A stretch of DNA of 64,000 nucleotides from Gemmatimonadota bacterium (GTDB taxonomy: Bacteria > Gemmatimonadota > Gemmatimonadetes > Longimicrobiales > Gaopeijiaceae), in assembly GCA_028873815.1 (NCBI GenBank), contig JAPPNN010000003.1, positions 1-64,000 on the forward strand, given 5' to 3'. Below are positions 1 through 9,136 of the stretch, piece after piece. The position numbers were made by a program, and so were the translations under genes. The notes beneath the pieces were generated by a model. That model was not told the DNA's origin. It did no database searches and saw only the letters and a program-made list of their open reading frames with translations. Each line of letters begins with the position of its first letter. The stretch's first letter is position 1.

Positions 1-142
1 TCCCGCTGGAAACCGGCCCCGCGTTCAGGCTCATTTGCCGTTGGACAAGACTAAGGGTGGAGCCCTGCCTTGGCTCGTGCTAGCTTGCGATGCCGTTGGG
101 GCTCCCACAATAGCACCTTGGACAAAAACGAAATATCGAAAG

Positions 143-619
143 ATGATCAGTTTCAAGAAAGATGACATATTCAACTTAGCCCCGGACGTAGATGCCTTAG
201 TCAATTCCGTGAACTGCAAAGGCGTCATGGGACGAGGGCTCGCACTACAGTTCAAGAAGAGGTTTCCGGAGAACTTCCAGGAATATCAAGAGCGATGCAA
301 TGACGGAAACATGAAACCGGGTGACCTTTTCGTGCACGAGAACAAGGGAGAAGGTCCGAGGTACATCATCAACTTTGCGACCAGGGATCACTGGAAGGAC
401 AATAGCCGCCTGGAATACGTGGAAACTGGACTGACCACATTGGCAAAGCTCATTCGTTACCTGAAAACGGATGACGCATGGCTGGCAATCAACTCCATCG
501 CCATTCCGGCACTCGGATGCGGACTCGGGAACCTCAAGTGGCCTACCGTCAGGAAGTTGATCGAACTCCACCTCAAGGATGTCGAAGGGGTGGATGTCAT
601 TGTGCTTGAGCCACGATAA
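143..619 (+). CDS. Stand-alone macro domain protein, DarG-like ADP-ribosyl glycohydrolase
   Basis: About 158 residues that are almost entirely one macro domain. The N-terminal segment reads like the DarG family: a core with ALVNSVNC, then GVMGRGLALQFK, then YIINFATRDHW, then the loop IPALGCGLGNLKW. In DarTG systems this domain removes the ADP-ribose that the DarT toxin places on thymidine in DNA, and some DarG proteins consist of the macro domain alone. I chose the ATG at 143 because the family alignment begins at MISFKKDDIF; the TTG at 35 given by the ORF track would add an N-terminal stretch unlike the family. The partner DarT would normally lie just upstream, which is outside the window; bases 1-142 show no recognisable DarT end. 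Without that partner, antitoxin function is inference, and a general ADP-ribose or acetyl-ADP-ribose hydrolase is the alternative. Confidence 0.85.
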   Translation: MISFKKDDIFNLAPDVDALVNSVNCKGVMGRGLALQFKKRFPENFQEYQERCNDGNMKPGDLFVHENKGEGPRYIINFATRDHWKDNSRLEYVETGLTTLAKLIRYLKTDDAWLAINSIAIPALGCGLGNLKWPTVRKLIELHLKDVEGVDVIVLEPR

Positions 620-634
620 CATGTCCACCAGCCG

Positions 635-1966
635 ATGACGGCGCGCAGGGGCGACGACGCGGCGCGCGAGTTCGGGGGCGCGCTCGGGGCGGGCCTCATC
701 ATCACGGTGTCGCACGCCTTGATGCTCTACCTGTGGCTGGCTTGGCGCTTCCATGACGGCGCCGTCTTTTACCCGACCGGGTTGTCCGACGTGGGGTCGT
801 TCGTCGGGCGGGTCTGGGAACAGGTCGTCGCGCACGCAACGCCGTCCTGGCGTACGTTCGCGATCTACTGGACGTTTCTCGTCGTGCAGGGATTGTTGGC
901 AGCCCTTCTTCCGGGATTAAAGGTCAAGGGTTTGCCGATCCCATCGCGCGGAGGCGAGCGACTGGTCTACCGCTGCAATGGAATCAGCGCCTGGTGGCTG
1001 ACCCTCGTCGGCGTCGCCGGGCTGCACTTCTCGGGCATCTTCCCACTGCAGACGATCTACGAGCAGTTCGGCTCGTTCATGATCGCGGCCATGATCACCG
1101 CGAACACGATCGCTGTCGCCGTGTACGTCGGCGCGAGGCTCTCGGGCAATGCCGAGCGGTCGTCGACGAACGCCCTCCACGACTTCTTCATGGGGGCACG
1201 GCTCAACCCGCGCATCGGGGAGCTGGACCTGAAGATGTGGGCGGAGATTCGCGTGTCCTGGCTCACGCTCTTTCTGCTGACGGCGAGCGGCGCAGCGCAC
1301 CAGTACGCCGCCCATGGCCGGGTCAGCGGTCCCATGATCTTCATGATCGTCGCCCATTTCCTCTACGCCAACGCCTGCATGAAGGGTGAGGAGGGCATTC
1401 CGACGACGTGGGACTTCTTCCGCGAGAGGTGGGGATGGATGTTGATCTTCTGGAACCTCGCGGGCGTGCCATTTGTCTACAGCTTCAGCTCCATGTACAT
1501 CGCGTCGCGTCCACCCTACGAACACTCCCTGACGTACACGGTGTTCTGCTTCGCCCTCCTTTGCGGAGCCTATTACGTCTGGGACACGTCCAACAGCCAG
1601 CGAATCTACTTTCGCATGCAGCTCACCGGCTCGTACGTGAAGCGCAGGGCGTTCCCGCAGTTGCCCTGGGGCACTCTCGAGAACCCCCGCCACCTCGACA
1701 CCGCCGCCGGTTCCAAGCTTCTCATCGACGGATGGTGGCGCTACGTTCGCAAGCCCAACTACACGGCGGACGCCCTTATGGCGCTGTCATGGGGTCTGAT
1801 CTGCGGCTTCGAACACTTCCTGCCCTATTTCTACGTGGTCTTCTTCGTAGTCATGATCGTTCATCGCGCGAGCCGCGACATCGCGCGCTGCAAGCGGAAA
1901 TACGGAGCCGACTGGGATCGCTACGTTGAGGAGGTGCCGTACCTCTTCATCCCGAGGGTCTACTGA
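635..1966 (+). CDS. ERG4/ERG24-family sterol reductase (membrane)
   Basis: A 443-residue polytopic membrane protein with many hydrophobic segments. The C-terminal third carries the family signatures: GWWRYVRKPNYTADALMA around residues 362-380 (NADPH/sterol-reductase signature) and a terminal CKRKYGADWDRYVEEVPY segment ending in IPRVY. Members reduce C14 or C24(28) or C7 double bonds of sterols in the membrane with NADPH; the exact bond cannot be told from sequence. Length matches eukaryotic and bacterial members (about 430-480). It starts 15 bp after the macro gene. No other clear sterol-pathway gene is in the window, apart from a weakly EBP/EXPERA-like partial gene at the right edge. Family assignment is strong, substrate unknown. 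Confidence 0.88.
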   Translation: MTARRGDDAAREFGGALGAGLIITVSHALMLYLWLAWRFHDGAVFYPTGLSDVGSFVGRVWEQVVAHATPSWRTFAIYWTFLVVQGLLAALLPGLKVKGLPIPSRGGERLVYRCNGISAWWLTLVGVAGLHFSGIFPLQTIYEQFGSFMIAAMITANTIAVAVYVGARLSGNAERSSTNALHDFFMGARLNPRIGELDLKMWAEIRVSWLTLFLLTASGAAHQYAAHGRVSGPMIFMIVAHFLYANACMKGEEGIPTTWDFFRERWGWMLIFWNLAGVPFVYSFSSMYIASRPPYEHSLTYTVFCFALLCGAYYVWDTSNSQRIYFRMQLTGSYVKRRAFPQLPWGTLENPRHLDTAAGSKLLIDGWWRYVRKPNYTADALMALSWGLICGFEHFLPYFYVVFFVVMIVHRASRDIARCKRKYGADWDRYVEEVPYLFIPRVY

Positions 1967-1995
1967 CGAGCCAACCTGACTGACAGCTCGTGAGT

Positions 1996-2051
1996 GACCC
2001 TGGCGTTTCGGATGGGAACCGGCTGCCGAGCGATCAGGGTCTATTTCTTTT
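1996..2051. terminator. Possible terminator between convergent genes
   Basis: GACCCTG (1996-2002) pairs with CAGGGTC (2035-2041) and is followed on the + strand by the T-rich run TATTTCTTTT. The loop is long (32 nt) but contains further GC-rich pairing. It lies 30 bp after the sterol reductase stop and just before the end of the convergent propeller gene, where a terminator is expected. The long loop makes this tentative. Confidence 0.35.
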
Positions 2052-2060
2052 CGATGGGGT

Positions 2061-3323
2061 TTACCGAACTTCGGTCGGGAGCCTCCGCACCACCACGCTG
2101 GCCACGTCGAACTCGTCCAGCTCGATGAATGCCGCCAGTCCGTCCGGGCCGAAGGCATCCGGCATGGCGGTCGCCTCGGCGGAGTAGGTGCCGACATACT
2201 CCCCATCGGGAGTCACAACATCGATTGGTCCGCCGCGTTCGGGGTGTTCGCCGCGGCGTTGCACCCAGATCCGGCCCTCCCAGGTAGTGGAGAGATCGTG
2301 AAGGACCGGGATTTCGTGGTAGAAGGGTCTCTCAACCGCGAAGCGGATACTGGTGCTGGTACGCGTCGACTCCACTCGAGTGGCCAGTCGTTCCTCGTAG
2401 TCCCGTTCAATTGCGGGCGTCACGGGCTCGGGCTCAAACGGTCTGCGAATGATGCGTGTTACTTCTCTTGAACCCGATGGCGTGATCTTCAAAGCGTAGG
2501 CGGACGAGTCGGAGTGGACAATGCCACCATCCGGTAGGACCCCCACCAGGAGCGGCGGCTCGAAACGGGCTGGGTAGCCAACCTGTTCAAGTGCGTCGGC
2601 CAACGAGCCACCTCCTATCCTGATGTTCTCAGCCATGCCTTTGACAGGCTCCCCGCGGGGAGGAAGCCAACCATCGACCACGGTATCGGTCTCGACGATT
2701 TCGCCCTCGAGCCCGACCCATGTGACCGGACGGGATGTCGGGGGGGCAGCCGGGGCACCGCCATCGCCGCCGTGGAGGCCAATGCTGGCACCGAAACCAC
2801 CGGCGAACACGGCTCCGCCGCGCGGATCGCTATGTATCGCACGCGAGCTGGCGACGCCACCAGGTGCGTCGCTCGTGTGAACCATGCGGAGATACTGGCC
2901 AGTTGCGTCGAACAGTTGGTAGGCGCGGTGTCCGAGATCTCTCACGACCGTGGTTCCGTCCCTCAACACTGCGAAGCCCACCGGGAGGTTGAACTCACCG
3001 GGACCTTCGCCCGAGCGGCCGAACTCGCGCAGGAAGCCTCCGGTGGGGTCGAACACCAGAACCCTCACCTCGTTGGATCCCAGCTCGTCGAACACGAAGA
3101 GGTTGCCCGCCGCGTCGAAGGCCACTTGGGTAACCTGGGCAAACATCTCCCAGGTCTCGCCTTCAAGTACACCGACACGGAAGACTTCCTCGAAGTCGGG
3201 TTCGATCAGCTGATCCCGGCCGGTGACCTCGACGATCTCCTGAGCTCGGAGACCGGCGGGCGCGGCCAGGACTGCCATGAGGACGGAGCAGTGAATGGGC
3301 GCGAACCTGCTGGCGTTCATCAA
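2061..3323 (-). CDS. 6-bladed beta-propeller exported protein
   Basis: 420 residues. An N-terminal signal peptide ends near [11 protein letters not shown]. The rest is a series of beta-propeller blades with repeated DxxGNLFVFD-like turns. The diagnostic loop [11 protein letters not shown] sits around residue 100 and the C-terminal blade ends in [13 protein letters not shown]. The family (PF17170-like 6-bladed beta-propeller) has no defined reaction; members are secreted or lipid-anchored and are thought to bind ligands or partners. By its C-terminal blade (DGEYVGTYS... FGPDGLAA... DEFDV) it belongs to the same subgroup as the propellers at 19327 and 53974. No Cys lipobox is visible, so it is probably periplasmic or secreted. 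It converges with the sterol reductase. Confidence 0.88.
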   Translation of the reverse strand: MMNASRFAPIHCSVLMAVLAAPAGLRAQEIVEVTGRDQLIEPDFEEVFRVGVLEGETWEMFAQVTQVAFDAAGNLFVFDELGSNEVRVLVFDPTGGFLREFGRSGEGPGEFNLPVGFAVLRDGTTVVRDLGHRAYQLFDATGQYLRMVHTSDAPGGVASSRAIHSDPRGGAVFAGGFGASIGLHGGDGGAPAAPPTSRPVTWVGLEGEIVETDTVVDGWLPPRGEPVKGMAENIRIGGGSLADALEQVGYPARFEPPLLVGVLPDGGIVHSDSSAYALKITPSGSREVTRIIRRPFEPEPVTPAIERDYEERLATRVESTRTSTSIRFAVERPFYHEIPVLHDLSTTWEGRIWVQRRGEHPERGGPIDVVTPDGEYVGTYSAEATAMPDAFGPDGLAAFIELDEFDVASVVVRRLPTEVR

Positions 3324-3423
3324 GGACCTCTTCTGTCAATCGAAGGTGCCGAGTCGGGGCAATCGGGCCCTAAGTGGATGTTCTACCTTGGCGCCGAGGT
3401 TGTCCACCCGAGGCCGACAGCGC

Positions 3424-4566
3424 TTAGTAGATTGGCGGTAGCCGTATTCGGTGGAAGTCCGCCCAGAGCTCCAGGAGCGGTATCAGTACTCCGGCGCCCC
3501 GATCGCTGTTCGCGGCCAGGAATAGGGCTGTCCCGCGATATGGGGCCACGATCAGGTATGCAACCACGCCCGGGTTTCCTCCGCTGTGGTACAGCGTTTG
3601 TTCGGAACCCTGACCGGACACTCCGTGCCCGTACCCGTAGAATGCGTTCTCGACACCCTGGATCGTGACTCTCGCGGTAGGAGCACGAAGAAGTTGCGTG
3701 GCCATTTCGCTGGGTCCGGTCGTGCCTCCGTCGGCGATGTCAAAATAGCCCGAGAGAAAGTGGCTCATATCGACGGCATCGGTCATCAGCCCACCGGCTG
3801 CCGCCCCCATGACTCGGTATGGCGCGATCGAGTTCCCGTTCGAATCCGTCCCCATGGTCGCCCGTATCTCATCGTCGGTCGGTGAGAAAGTCGAAGCCGT
3901 CATGAGATTCGGCCCAAAGACCGTAGCTCGCATGAAGTCGTCGAAGCGTTGACCCGACACTTCCTCTACAAGCAACTCCAGCACCGTATATCCCCCTCCT
4001 GAGTACTGCCAGGAGGCGCCCGGCTCCTGCACAATCGCGACCGCGGTCCCATCCACCTCTCCCGAAAGCGTCGCCTCCAGGGTCATGTTCGATTGGTTGA
4101 GCGGCACCATCGGAACTGACGGTACGTTGAGGCCAGCGGTGTGGCTCAGTAACCGACCTATCGTAACTTGACGAGAGCGGTCATCACTCTCGGACAGGCG
4201 CCATCGGGTCAGTCGCTCGTTGACTGGTTGTCCGAGGGCCAGGTCGCCATCTGCCACGAGCCCGAGAACTCCCCATGCCGTCACGGCCTTTGAGAGGGAG
4301 GCAACGTTCAGTGGCGTCGAGGCCGTCATCGCTTGCCCCGACGAAGGATCCACGAAGCCGTACCCTGTGGTCAGAGCCGGAACCCCATCATGAAGGTAGG
4401 CGATGACAAGGCCCGCAACCTCATGTTCAGCCAGCAGCCCCGGGGCGACCGAATCGAGCATGGTCCGGAACCGGTCCGGTCCTTCTTGCGCCGCGGCCAG
4501 GGTGGGGCCGATGAGCAGCCACATGGCTGTGGCCCGTAGGACGTGAATGGACCCCACTATGGGCAC
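3424..4566 (-). CDS. Exported serine hydrolase, beta-lactamase class C / EstB-like
   Basis: 380 residues from a GTG start, with a hydrophobic N-terminus ending at LAAAQE. The penicillin-binding-protein-like triad is visible: S90-x-x-K93 in NVASLSKAVTA, Y188-S-G in SWQYSGGGYT, and HSGG near the C-terminus replacing the KTG box. This family includes beta-lactamases, DD-peptidases, esterases and peptide hydrolases; HSGG rather than KTG and the single-domain length favour an esterase or peptidase. The start codon directly abuts the stop (TAG) of the upstream serine hydrolase, so the two are almost certainly co-transcribed and translationally coupled. An alternative ATG is 42 bp further in. Confidence 0.87.
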   Translation of the reverse strand: MPIVGSIHVLRATAMWLLIGPTLAAAQEGPDRFRTMLDSVAPGLLAEHEVAGLVIAYLHDGVPALTTGYGFVDPSSGQAMTASTPLNVASLSKAVTAWGVLGLVADGDLALGQPVNERLTRWRLSESDDRSRQVTIGRLLSHTAGLNVPSVPMVPLNQSNMTLEATLSGEVDGTAVAIVQEPGASWQYSGGGYTVLELLVEEVSGQRFDDFMRATVFGPNLMTASTFSPTDDEIRATMGTDSNGNSIAPYRVMGAAAGGLMTDAVDMSHFLSGYFDIADGGTTGPSEMATQLLRAPTARVTIQGVENAFYGYGHGVSGQGSEQTLYHSGGNPGVVAYLIVAPYRGTALFLAANSDRGAGVLIPLLELWADFHRIRLPPIY

Positions 4567-6105
4567 CTAATCCCCGATCCGCAGGAACTCCTCGCCCGTA
4601 TCCGGGCCCGTCCGCAAGGTGATGCTTGATGCCGGTCCTCCATCGGGCGGGAATTCGAAATCCAGTACGTTCCCGCCCGCGAGTTCCGCGCGCAGCATGT
4701 CTTCGCTCGCGTCGAACACCTCCGCCCGGCTCCGCGCGACCCCCATCCGAACCTCGAGTCCGTTCGCCACCACCCGCCACTCCATCCGGCCGAATCGGGG
4801 GCTTTCATACACGCCGGCATAGTGCTCGAGGGGATGTGAGAGAGGACCGAGACGCGCCTTCCGCTCCGCCAGATGGGCGGCCAGTCCGCGCCGGGCCTCG
4901 TCCAGGCGTTCGCGCATGCCGTCGATGCGTGCGGCATAAGTGTCTTCGAGCCCTGCCTTGCCAAGCAGGCGATCGTAGACGTACGTCGCCATCAGGTCGG
5001 CCGCCAAGGCAGAAGGGCCTCCCGAGTTGACCAGCACGACGACTCCGATGCCGTGCTGCGGCATGAACGACAAATGGGAATGGTACCCCGAGAACCCGCC
5101 GAAGCGATGCACCACGGTATCGCCTTCGTACGTGCCGAGATCCCATCCGTAACCCCACCCGAAGCGATGCAACGACAGGAATTGGCGATCTTGCTCCACG
5201 TGCTGCCGCTGCATCGCCTGAAGCGCGCTCAAGCTCGGCACGGTGCCTAGGCCGCCTTCCGCCCTGCCACTCAGGTGAACGGCAACGAAACGTCCCAAGT
5301 CCCGCGCGGTGGCAAAGTGTCCTCCTGCAGCGTGCATGTTCGAGTCGGCCTTCCGCAGAGGGCTCCGCTCGAAGCCGTCGGGCAGGAAGCCATGTGGCTG
5401 CGCGAGGCGCTCCGCGGGGATCCGCGACACGTACGCGGTCGTCTCATCCATGTCGAACGGGTCGAGCACCTCCTGCCGCACTACTTCCTTCCAACTCTCG
5501 GAACTTGTGCTCTCGAGAATCATCCCCAGCAGGTTGTAACCGAGGTTCCCGTAGGCGAAGCGGCGCCCCGTCGGCGACGGGACATATTCCCGCAGGGCGT
5601 CGATGAGCTGTGCGTGGGTGAAATCGCCGGTAAAGGCCGTTCGGAACACCACCGGCCCCAATCCCTGTTGGATGCCGTGCGTCATCGTCAGGAGGTCGTG
5701 GACCGTCACTGCATCGGCGTCGAGCGGTGGCTGGAAGCGAAGCTCGGGCACGTACGCCGTGATCGGTGCGTTCAGGTCGATGAGCCCCCGATCGGCGAGT
5801 GCCATCACCGCGGTCGCCGTGATCGCCTTGGTGGTCGAGGCGATGTAGAACGCCGTTTCCGTGTCGACCCCCCTGCCGGCATCCACATCGGCGACGCCAA
5901 AGCCGCGCGCGTGCACAACCCAGTCATCCTGGACGATGGCGAGACCGATACCCGGGGCAGCGCCCATCTCGACGAGCTTACCCGCCAACCTGTCGACATC
6001 CGCGCGCCAGTCGCCCCCGATGACAGCTTGGGCGTACAGGGGCTGGTAGACGACGAAGGCGGTCGCCAGCACCGCCAGGTATATGCTGCGTGTTCTGCCA
6101 GGCAT
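4567..6105 (-). CDS. Exported serine hydrolase with C-terminal accessory domain
   Basis: About 512 residues from the ATG at 6105, chosen because it begins a signal peptide (MPGRTRSIYLAVLATAFVVY...YAQA); the ORF track extends a further 32 codons upstream without signal-like character. Catalytic motifs are S90-T-T-K93, Y185-G-N187 and HRFGG around residue 345, so SxxK, YxN and an HxG variant of KTG. A roughly 100-residue C-terminal beta-rich domain follows (EHYAGVYESPRFG...), of the type commonly attached to such hydrolases. Broad beta-lactamase/esterase/D-aminopeptidase superfamily; substrate unknown. Together with the abutting gene at 3424-4566 it forms a two-hydrolase operon, whose sequences are divergent enough to be different subfamilies rather than a recent duplication. 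Confidence 0.87.
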   Translation of the reverse strand: MPGRTRSIYLAVLATAFVVYQPLYAQAVIGGDWRADVDRLAGKLVEMGAAPGIGLAIVQDDWVVHARGFGVADVDAGRGVDTETAFYIASTTKAITATAVMALADRGLIDLNAPITAYVPELRFQPPLDADAVTVHDLLTMTHGIQQGLGPVVFRTAFTGDFTHAQLIDALREYVPSPTGRRFAYGNLGYNLLGMILESTSSESWKEVVRQEVLDPFDMDETTAYVSRIPAERLAQPHGFLPDGFERSPLRKADSNMHAAGGHFATARDLGRFVAVHLSGRAEGGLGTVPSLSALQAMQRQHVEQDRQFLSLHRFGWGYGWDLGTYEGDTVVHRFGGFSGYHSHLSFMPQHGIGVVVLVNSGGPSALAADLMATYVYDRLLGKAGLEDTYAARIDGMRERLDEARRGLAAHLAERKARLGPLSHPLEHYAGVYESPRFGRMEWRVVANGLEVRMGVARSRAEVFDASEDMLRAELAGGNVLDFEFPPDGGPASSITLRTGPDTGEEFLRIGD

Positions 6106-6286
6106 CGCGAAAAATCCTCTTGAGCGCCTCGAACGCGGGGATTTGGTTGTCCGCATCCTTGATAGTTTGACAAGACGAACGCGGGGATCGGTTGGATTCA
6201 CCCTGGCGAGTGTAGCCAGTCAGCTGCGGCGGCTACTCGGCCGATGGCCTTGTCACACGGCCGAGCACACCTCATGGTTCGACCTC

Positions 6287-6994
6287 ATGGACACGCAGAC
6301 ACCCCGCGACGGGACCGTCGACGAAAGCGAGCGTCCCGATTCCTCCGGTCGCGCACGGGCCGGAGGTCGCGTGACCGATCGCATCCCCTTCGGCCGCCTT
6401 GCGCTTGAGTTCGTGGTCATCGTGGTTGGCGTTCTCGTCGCCCTCGGCTTCGATCAGTGGATGACCACCATCGACCACCGCCGACTCGTCAACGAGACGC
6501 TCTACGCCCTGGCCGCAGAAATCGCCGAGAACACGGTAACCCTCGACCGTCGCATGGCTTATCACGACCGCATCCTGCCGGGGCTCGTCGAGAATCAGCG
6601 GGCTGCCGAAGCAGGCGAACACCTGCGAATCTCGATCAGCGGAGCACTGCCTGAAGGACTCGGCCTCACGCCGTTAAGGAGTACAGCGTGGGAGCTGGCC
6701 AGCGTGACCGAAGCCGTGCGGCACTTCGATTTGCCAATTCTTTCCACGCTGTCCCTCACGTACGCCCTTCAGGAATCGCTCCACGAGTACGACCGGATCG
6801 TTTCCGCCGGGATCATCCAACCGCAGTTCTTCGCGGCCACGGACCAGCCCGGCCCGATCATCTATCTCGGCGTCATGTTGACCGATGTTCGGGAACGCGA
6901 AGACGAACTTAGGCGGTTTTACGCCGAGACGCTGCGGCATGTTCGTCAGCAGCTGGGAGATCCCGAGGCTGGGGCGGTGATGGAGGTCCGTTGA
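6287..6994 (+). CDS. Single-pass membrane protein of unknown function
   Basis: About 235 residues from the ATG at 6287. The ORF track starts at 6083, but that extension overlaps the 5' end of the divergent hydrolase and lacks protein-like character. The layout is a hydrophilic N-terminus, one transmembrane segment (LEFVVIVVGVLVALGF, about residues 35-50) followed by a Trp and a long helical region (ETLYALAAEIAENTVTLDRR). This pattern recurs in the minus-strand gene at 50633-51223 (ALESVVVLFSIVLALLVD...RLMLEVEQNL), so the two are probably distant members of one family (DUF6090-like in appearance; not verified). No catalytic motif is visible. It is followed after 9 bp by another small membrane gene. 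Confidence 0.6.
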   Translation: MDTQTPRDGTVDESERPDSSGRARAGGRVTDRIPFGRLALEFVVIVVGVLVALGFDQWMTTIDHRRLVNETLYALAAEIAENTVTLDRRMAYHDRILPGLVENQRAAEAGEHLRISISGALPEGLGLTPLRSTAWELASVTEAVRHFDLPILSTLSLTYALQESLHEYDRIVSAGIIQPQFFAATDQPGPIIYLGVMLTDVREREDELRRFYAETLRHVRQQLGDPEAGAVMEVR

Positions 6995-7003
6995 CGGAAG
7001 AAG

Positions 7004-7297
7004 TTGAGCTCGCGAGCATGGACTACCGTCGGGACCATGATCGGAGTGATGGCGTTCGGCCACTTCCTGGCGGTGACCACGAAGCTCGCCATGGGAACAC
7101 TGGACGGTCCGATCCTGGTGTTCTACCTGATCGGGGTGGTGCTGGCAGTACCCTCCTGGTGGTTGATCGTTCACACCCGAAAGCTGCTTGCGCCCAACGA
7201 ACGACCCGGCCCGAAGACGTTGGCGCTCAATGGTGCCGTGGCGGTCACCCTGCTCGGGCTGGGAGTGCACAACCTGCCGCTTGCCGCGCCGGCCTGA
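7004..7297 (+). CDS. Small multi-pass membrane protein
   Basis: 97 residues from a TTG start (an ATG 33 bp further in is the alternative). Three hydrophobic segments are visible: MIGVMAFGHFLAVTTKLA, GPILVFYLIGVVLAVPSWWLIV and TLALNGAVAVTLLGLGV. There are no recognisable motifs. It begins 9 bp after the preceding gene, so it is likely co-transcribed with it. GGAAG lies just before the TTG. It could be an accessory subunit of the preceding membrane protein; this is inference from position only. Confidence 0.5.
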   Translation: MSSRAWTTVGTMIGVMAFGHFLAVTTKLAMGTLDGPILVFYLIGVVLAVPSWWLIVHTRKLLAPNERPGPKTLALNGAVAVTLLGLGVHNLPLAAPA

Positions 7298-7425
7298 GCG
7301 GGCAGAGCTTCGAACAGTTCAGTGGGATGGAGTGACGCCCCGCTCCCCGGGGTGTAACTCATGCAAATCGGACCTGCTCGCGGCGGAAGAGCACTTCGAA
7401 CGATGGACCGGGCGGACTGCCTACG

Positions 7426-8229
7426 TCAGACATCCGTCAGCGTGAGCGGACGAGGCGACCGCCCGTCGATGTCGGTAAAGCCGTAGTGTTCGGCGAGCGC
7501 GGCCGCCACGAGCACCTGTCCAGTCCACCGGCGGACGTCCTGATCGCCAGCCAGCGCGGCCACGGCTCGCCCGATGAACTCGGGGCTCTCCGAGTTGCCG
7601 AGGTCGAAGACCCCGGCCGCAAGCACTGCTTCCGTCCGCACGAGGCCCGGGTACAGGGATACGACGGCAACATCGTGGTCGCTCAGCTCGACAGCCATGT
7701 CGGCGGTGAGCTTGTCGGTGGCGGCCTTCGAGACGCCATAGATCACGTTACCGAGGTGCTTCTGCGCTGCCCACTGCGAGACGTTCACGATGAGACCGCG
7801 CCGACGCGGCACCATCAGCCGTGCGGCATGCTGGCTGGCAACGAATGCGGCTCGCACGCCGATATCCATCATCGCTGCCCAACGCCATAGCGGCTGTGCC
7901 CAGAAGGGTGCCGACCAGGTGAACCGGCCGTCCTCCACCATGTTCTCGTAGCCGCCCCAAGCGTTGTTGACGAGTACATCGAGCCGTCCCTGCTCAGTCA
8001 CAATCCGTTCGAACAGGTGGTCGACGCTCTGGTCGTCAGCATGATCGCAGGCTACGCGGACGATCGCGTCGTCAAGGTCGGCGGTTTCGATGGACCTGCC
8101 ACTTGCGTAAACCGTCGCGCCCGCGCGGTGCAGACCTTGCGCGATGCCGCGCCCGACGCCTCGGCTTGCCCCGGTCACCAGCGCACAGGCTCCGTTCAGG
8201 GTTGGTCTGGCACGGATCGGGTCGGACAA
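7426..8229 (-). CDS. Short-chain dehydrogenase/reductase (DHRS1-like)
   Basis: 267 residues with a Rossmann N-terminus (ALVTGASRGVGRGIA, the TGxxxGxG dinucleotide site), NNAWGG after strand 4, and the active-site pair YGVSKAA (YxxxK), preceded by NVSQWAA carrying the Ser. The pattern NNAWGG...YGVSKAATDKL...VSLYPGLVRTE resembles the DHRS1 group rather than the classical fatty-acid FabG type. Expected role: NAD(P)-dependent oxidation or reduction of an unidentified alcohol or ketone in the cytoplasm. A VOC-fold gene lies directly upstream on the same strand (31 bp), so they are likely co-transcribed. Confidence 0.85.
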   Translation of the reverse strand: MSDPIRARPTLNGACALVTGASRGVGRGIAQGLHRAGATVYASGRSIETADLDDAIVRVACDHADDQSVDHLFERIVTEQGRLDVLVNNAWGGYENMVEDGRFTWSAPFWAQPLWRWAAMMDIGVRAAFVASQHAARLMVPRRRGLIVNVSQWAAQKHLGNVIYGVSKAATDKLTADMAVELSDHDVAVVSLYPGLVRTEAVLAAGVFDLGNSESPEFIGRAVAALAGDQDVRRWTGQVLVAAALAEHYGFTDIDGRSPRPLTLTDV

Positions 8230-8260
8230 GCTGGCTCCTTATCGCGGCGGCATCACTCTC

Positions 8261-8626
8261 TCAGTGCCTGGACGAAATCACGAACTGGTTCCCGTCGGGA
8301 TCGCTGAATGTCGCGAAAGTGCCCCACGGCTGCTCCTCCGGCTCTGCGACGAACTTCACACCGCGCTCTGCCAACTCGCGAAATGTGGCCCGCACATCGT
8401 CGCTCGCGAAGACCACGTTCGACGGCGTTCCGACGCGATCTTCCTGACCCGGAGGGGTGTAGAGCACCACGCGCGTATCAGCCCCGGGAATGCGCAACTC
8501 GATCCAGCGCTGATCACCGAGTGGCTGATCCGTTGCCACGCGGAAGCCCAGCTTGCTGGTGTAGAAGTCGAGTGCGGCGTCCTGATTCCGGACAGGGATT
8601 GAAGTGAACTTGATTCGTCGGATCAC
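8261..8626 (-). CDS. VOC (glyoxalase/bleomycin-resistance fold) protein
   Basis: About 121 residues from the GTG at 8626, where family homology starts (IRRIKFTSIPVRNQDAALDFY); the track's extra N-terminus is not family-like. Typical VOC signatures are present: FYTSKLGFRV, RWIELRIPG, NVVFASDDVRATFREL and the C-terminal FSDPDGNQFVIS. The fold supports metal-dependent lyase, dioxygenase or drug-binding activities; metal ligands cannot be assigned with confidence, so the substrate is unknown. It lies just upstream of the SDR on the same strand. Confidence 0.82.
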   Translation of the reverse strand: MIRRIKFTSIPVRNQDAALDFYTSKLGFRVATDQPLGDQRWIELRIPGADTRVVLYTPPGQEDRVGTPSNVVFASDDVRATFRELAERGVKFVAEPEEQPWGTFATFSDPDGNQFVISSRH

Positions 8627-8760
8627 TGCGGCCCTCCATGGCTCGAGAGTGTGTTCACGGGTGGCCGTAGTCAAAGCCAGCGCGCCCGGCGGGGTCAAGG
8701 CGTGAATGGTGTGCTAGTGCAACGGTTGCCCCACCCCACGCGGGCGCCCAGCTTTGATCG

Positions 8761-9045
8761 ATGGAAATCGACCCGTACGTCATCGATGTGCTTCTGCCCG
8801 ATTTGGTCGGGCACGATCGGCACCCCAGCGCTTATCTGACCTACCTCTACCTGTATCGGCACACGGCCGACAAGGCGGCTGAGCTGAGCCTGAGGCAGAT
8901 CGCGGAGGGCACAGGCCTGTCCAGGCGCGCGGTCCAGGCTGCGTTGGCCAGGCTGGAGGGCCGCGGGCTCGTCGACATCGAACGGGACAGCATCACTTCC
9001 GTCGGCCGCTACACCGTGAACCGACCCTGGCAGGGCTCGCGCTGA
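8761..9045 (+). CDS. Small winged-helix transcriptional regulator
   Basis: 94 residues with a winged helix-turn-helix in the centre: LSLRQIAEGTGLSRRAVQAALARLEGRGLVDIER, followed by a wing with TSVGRYTVNRPW. This resembles GntR/MarR-like DNA-binding domains without an effector domain. The helix preceding it (SAYLTYLYLYRHTADK) suits a replication-protein-like or plasmid-type wHTH. There is no clear ribosome binding site, so it may be leaderless. Its target is unknown; neighbours are a divergent VOC/SDR pair and a convergent AHSA1/ArsR pair. Confidence 0.7.
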   Translation: MEIDPYVIDVLLPDLVGHDRHPSAYLTYLYLYRHTADKAAELSLRQIAEGTGLSRRAVQAALARLEGRGLVDIERDSITSVGRYTVNRPWQGSR

Positions 9046-9136
9046 AAGCGAGCGGTCGGCGGGGTGCCGCTGCAGGCCGGTGGCGTACTCACTCGAGCCG
9101 CCTACCACGGCCGCCCCGGAACGGTGTCCGGACACT

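Noticed and set aside
1-142. Possible end of a DarT gene upstream of the macro domain
   Set aside because: All three forward frames were read; none shows a DarT-like ending, so nothing can be claimed.
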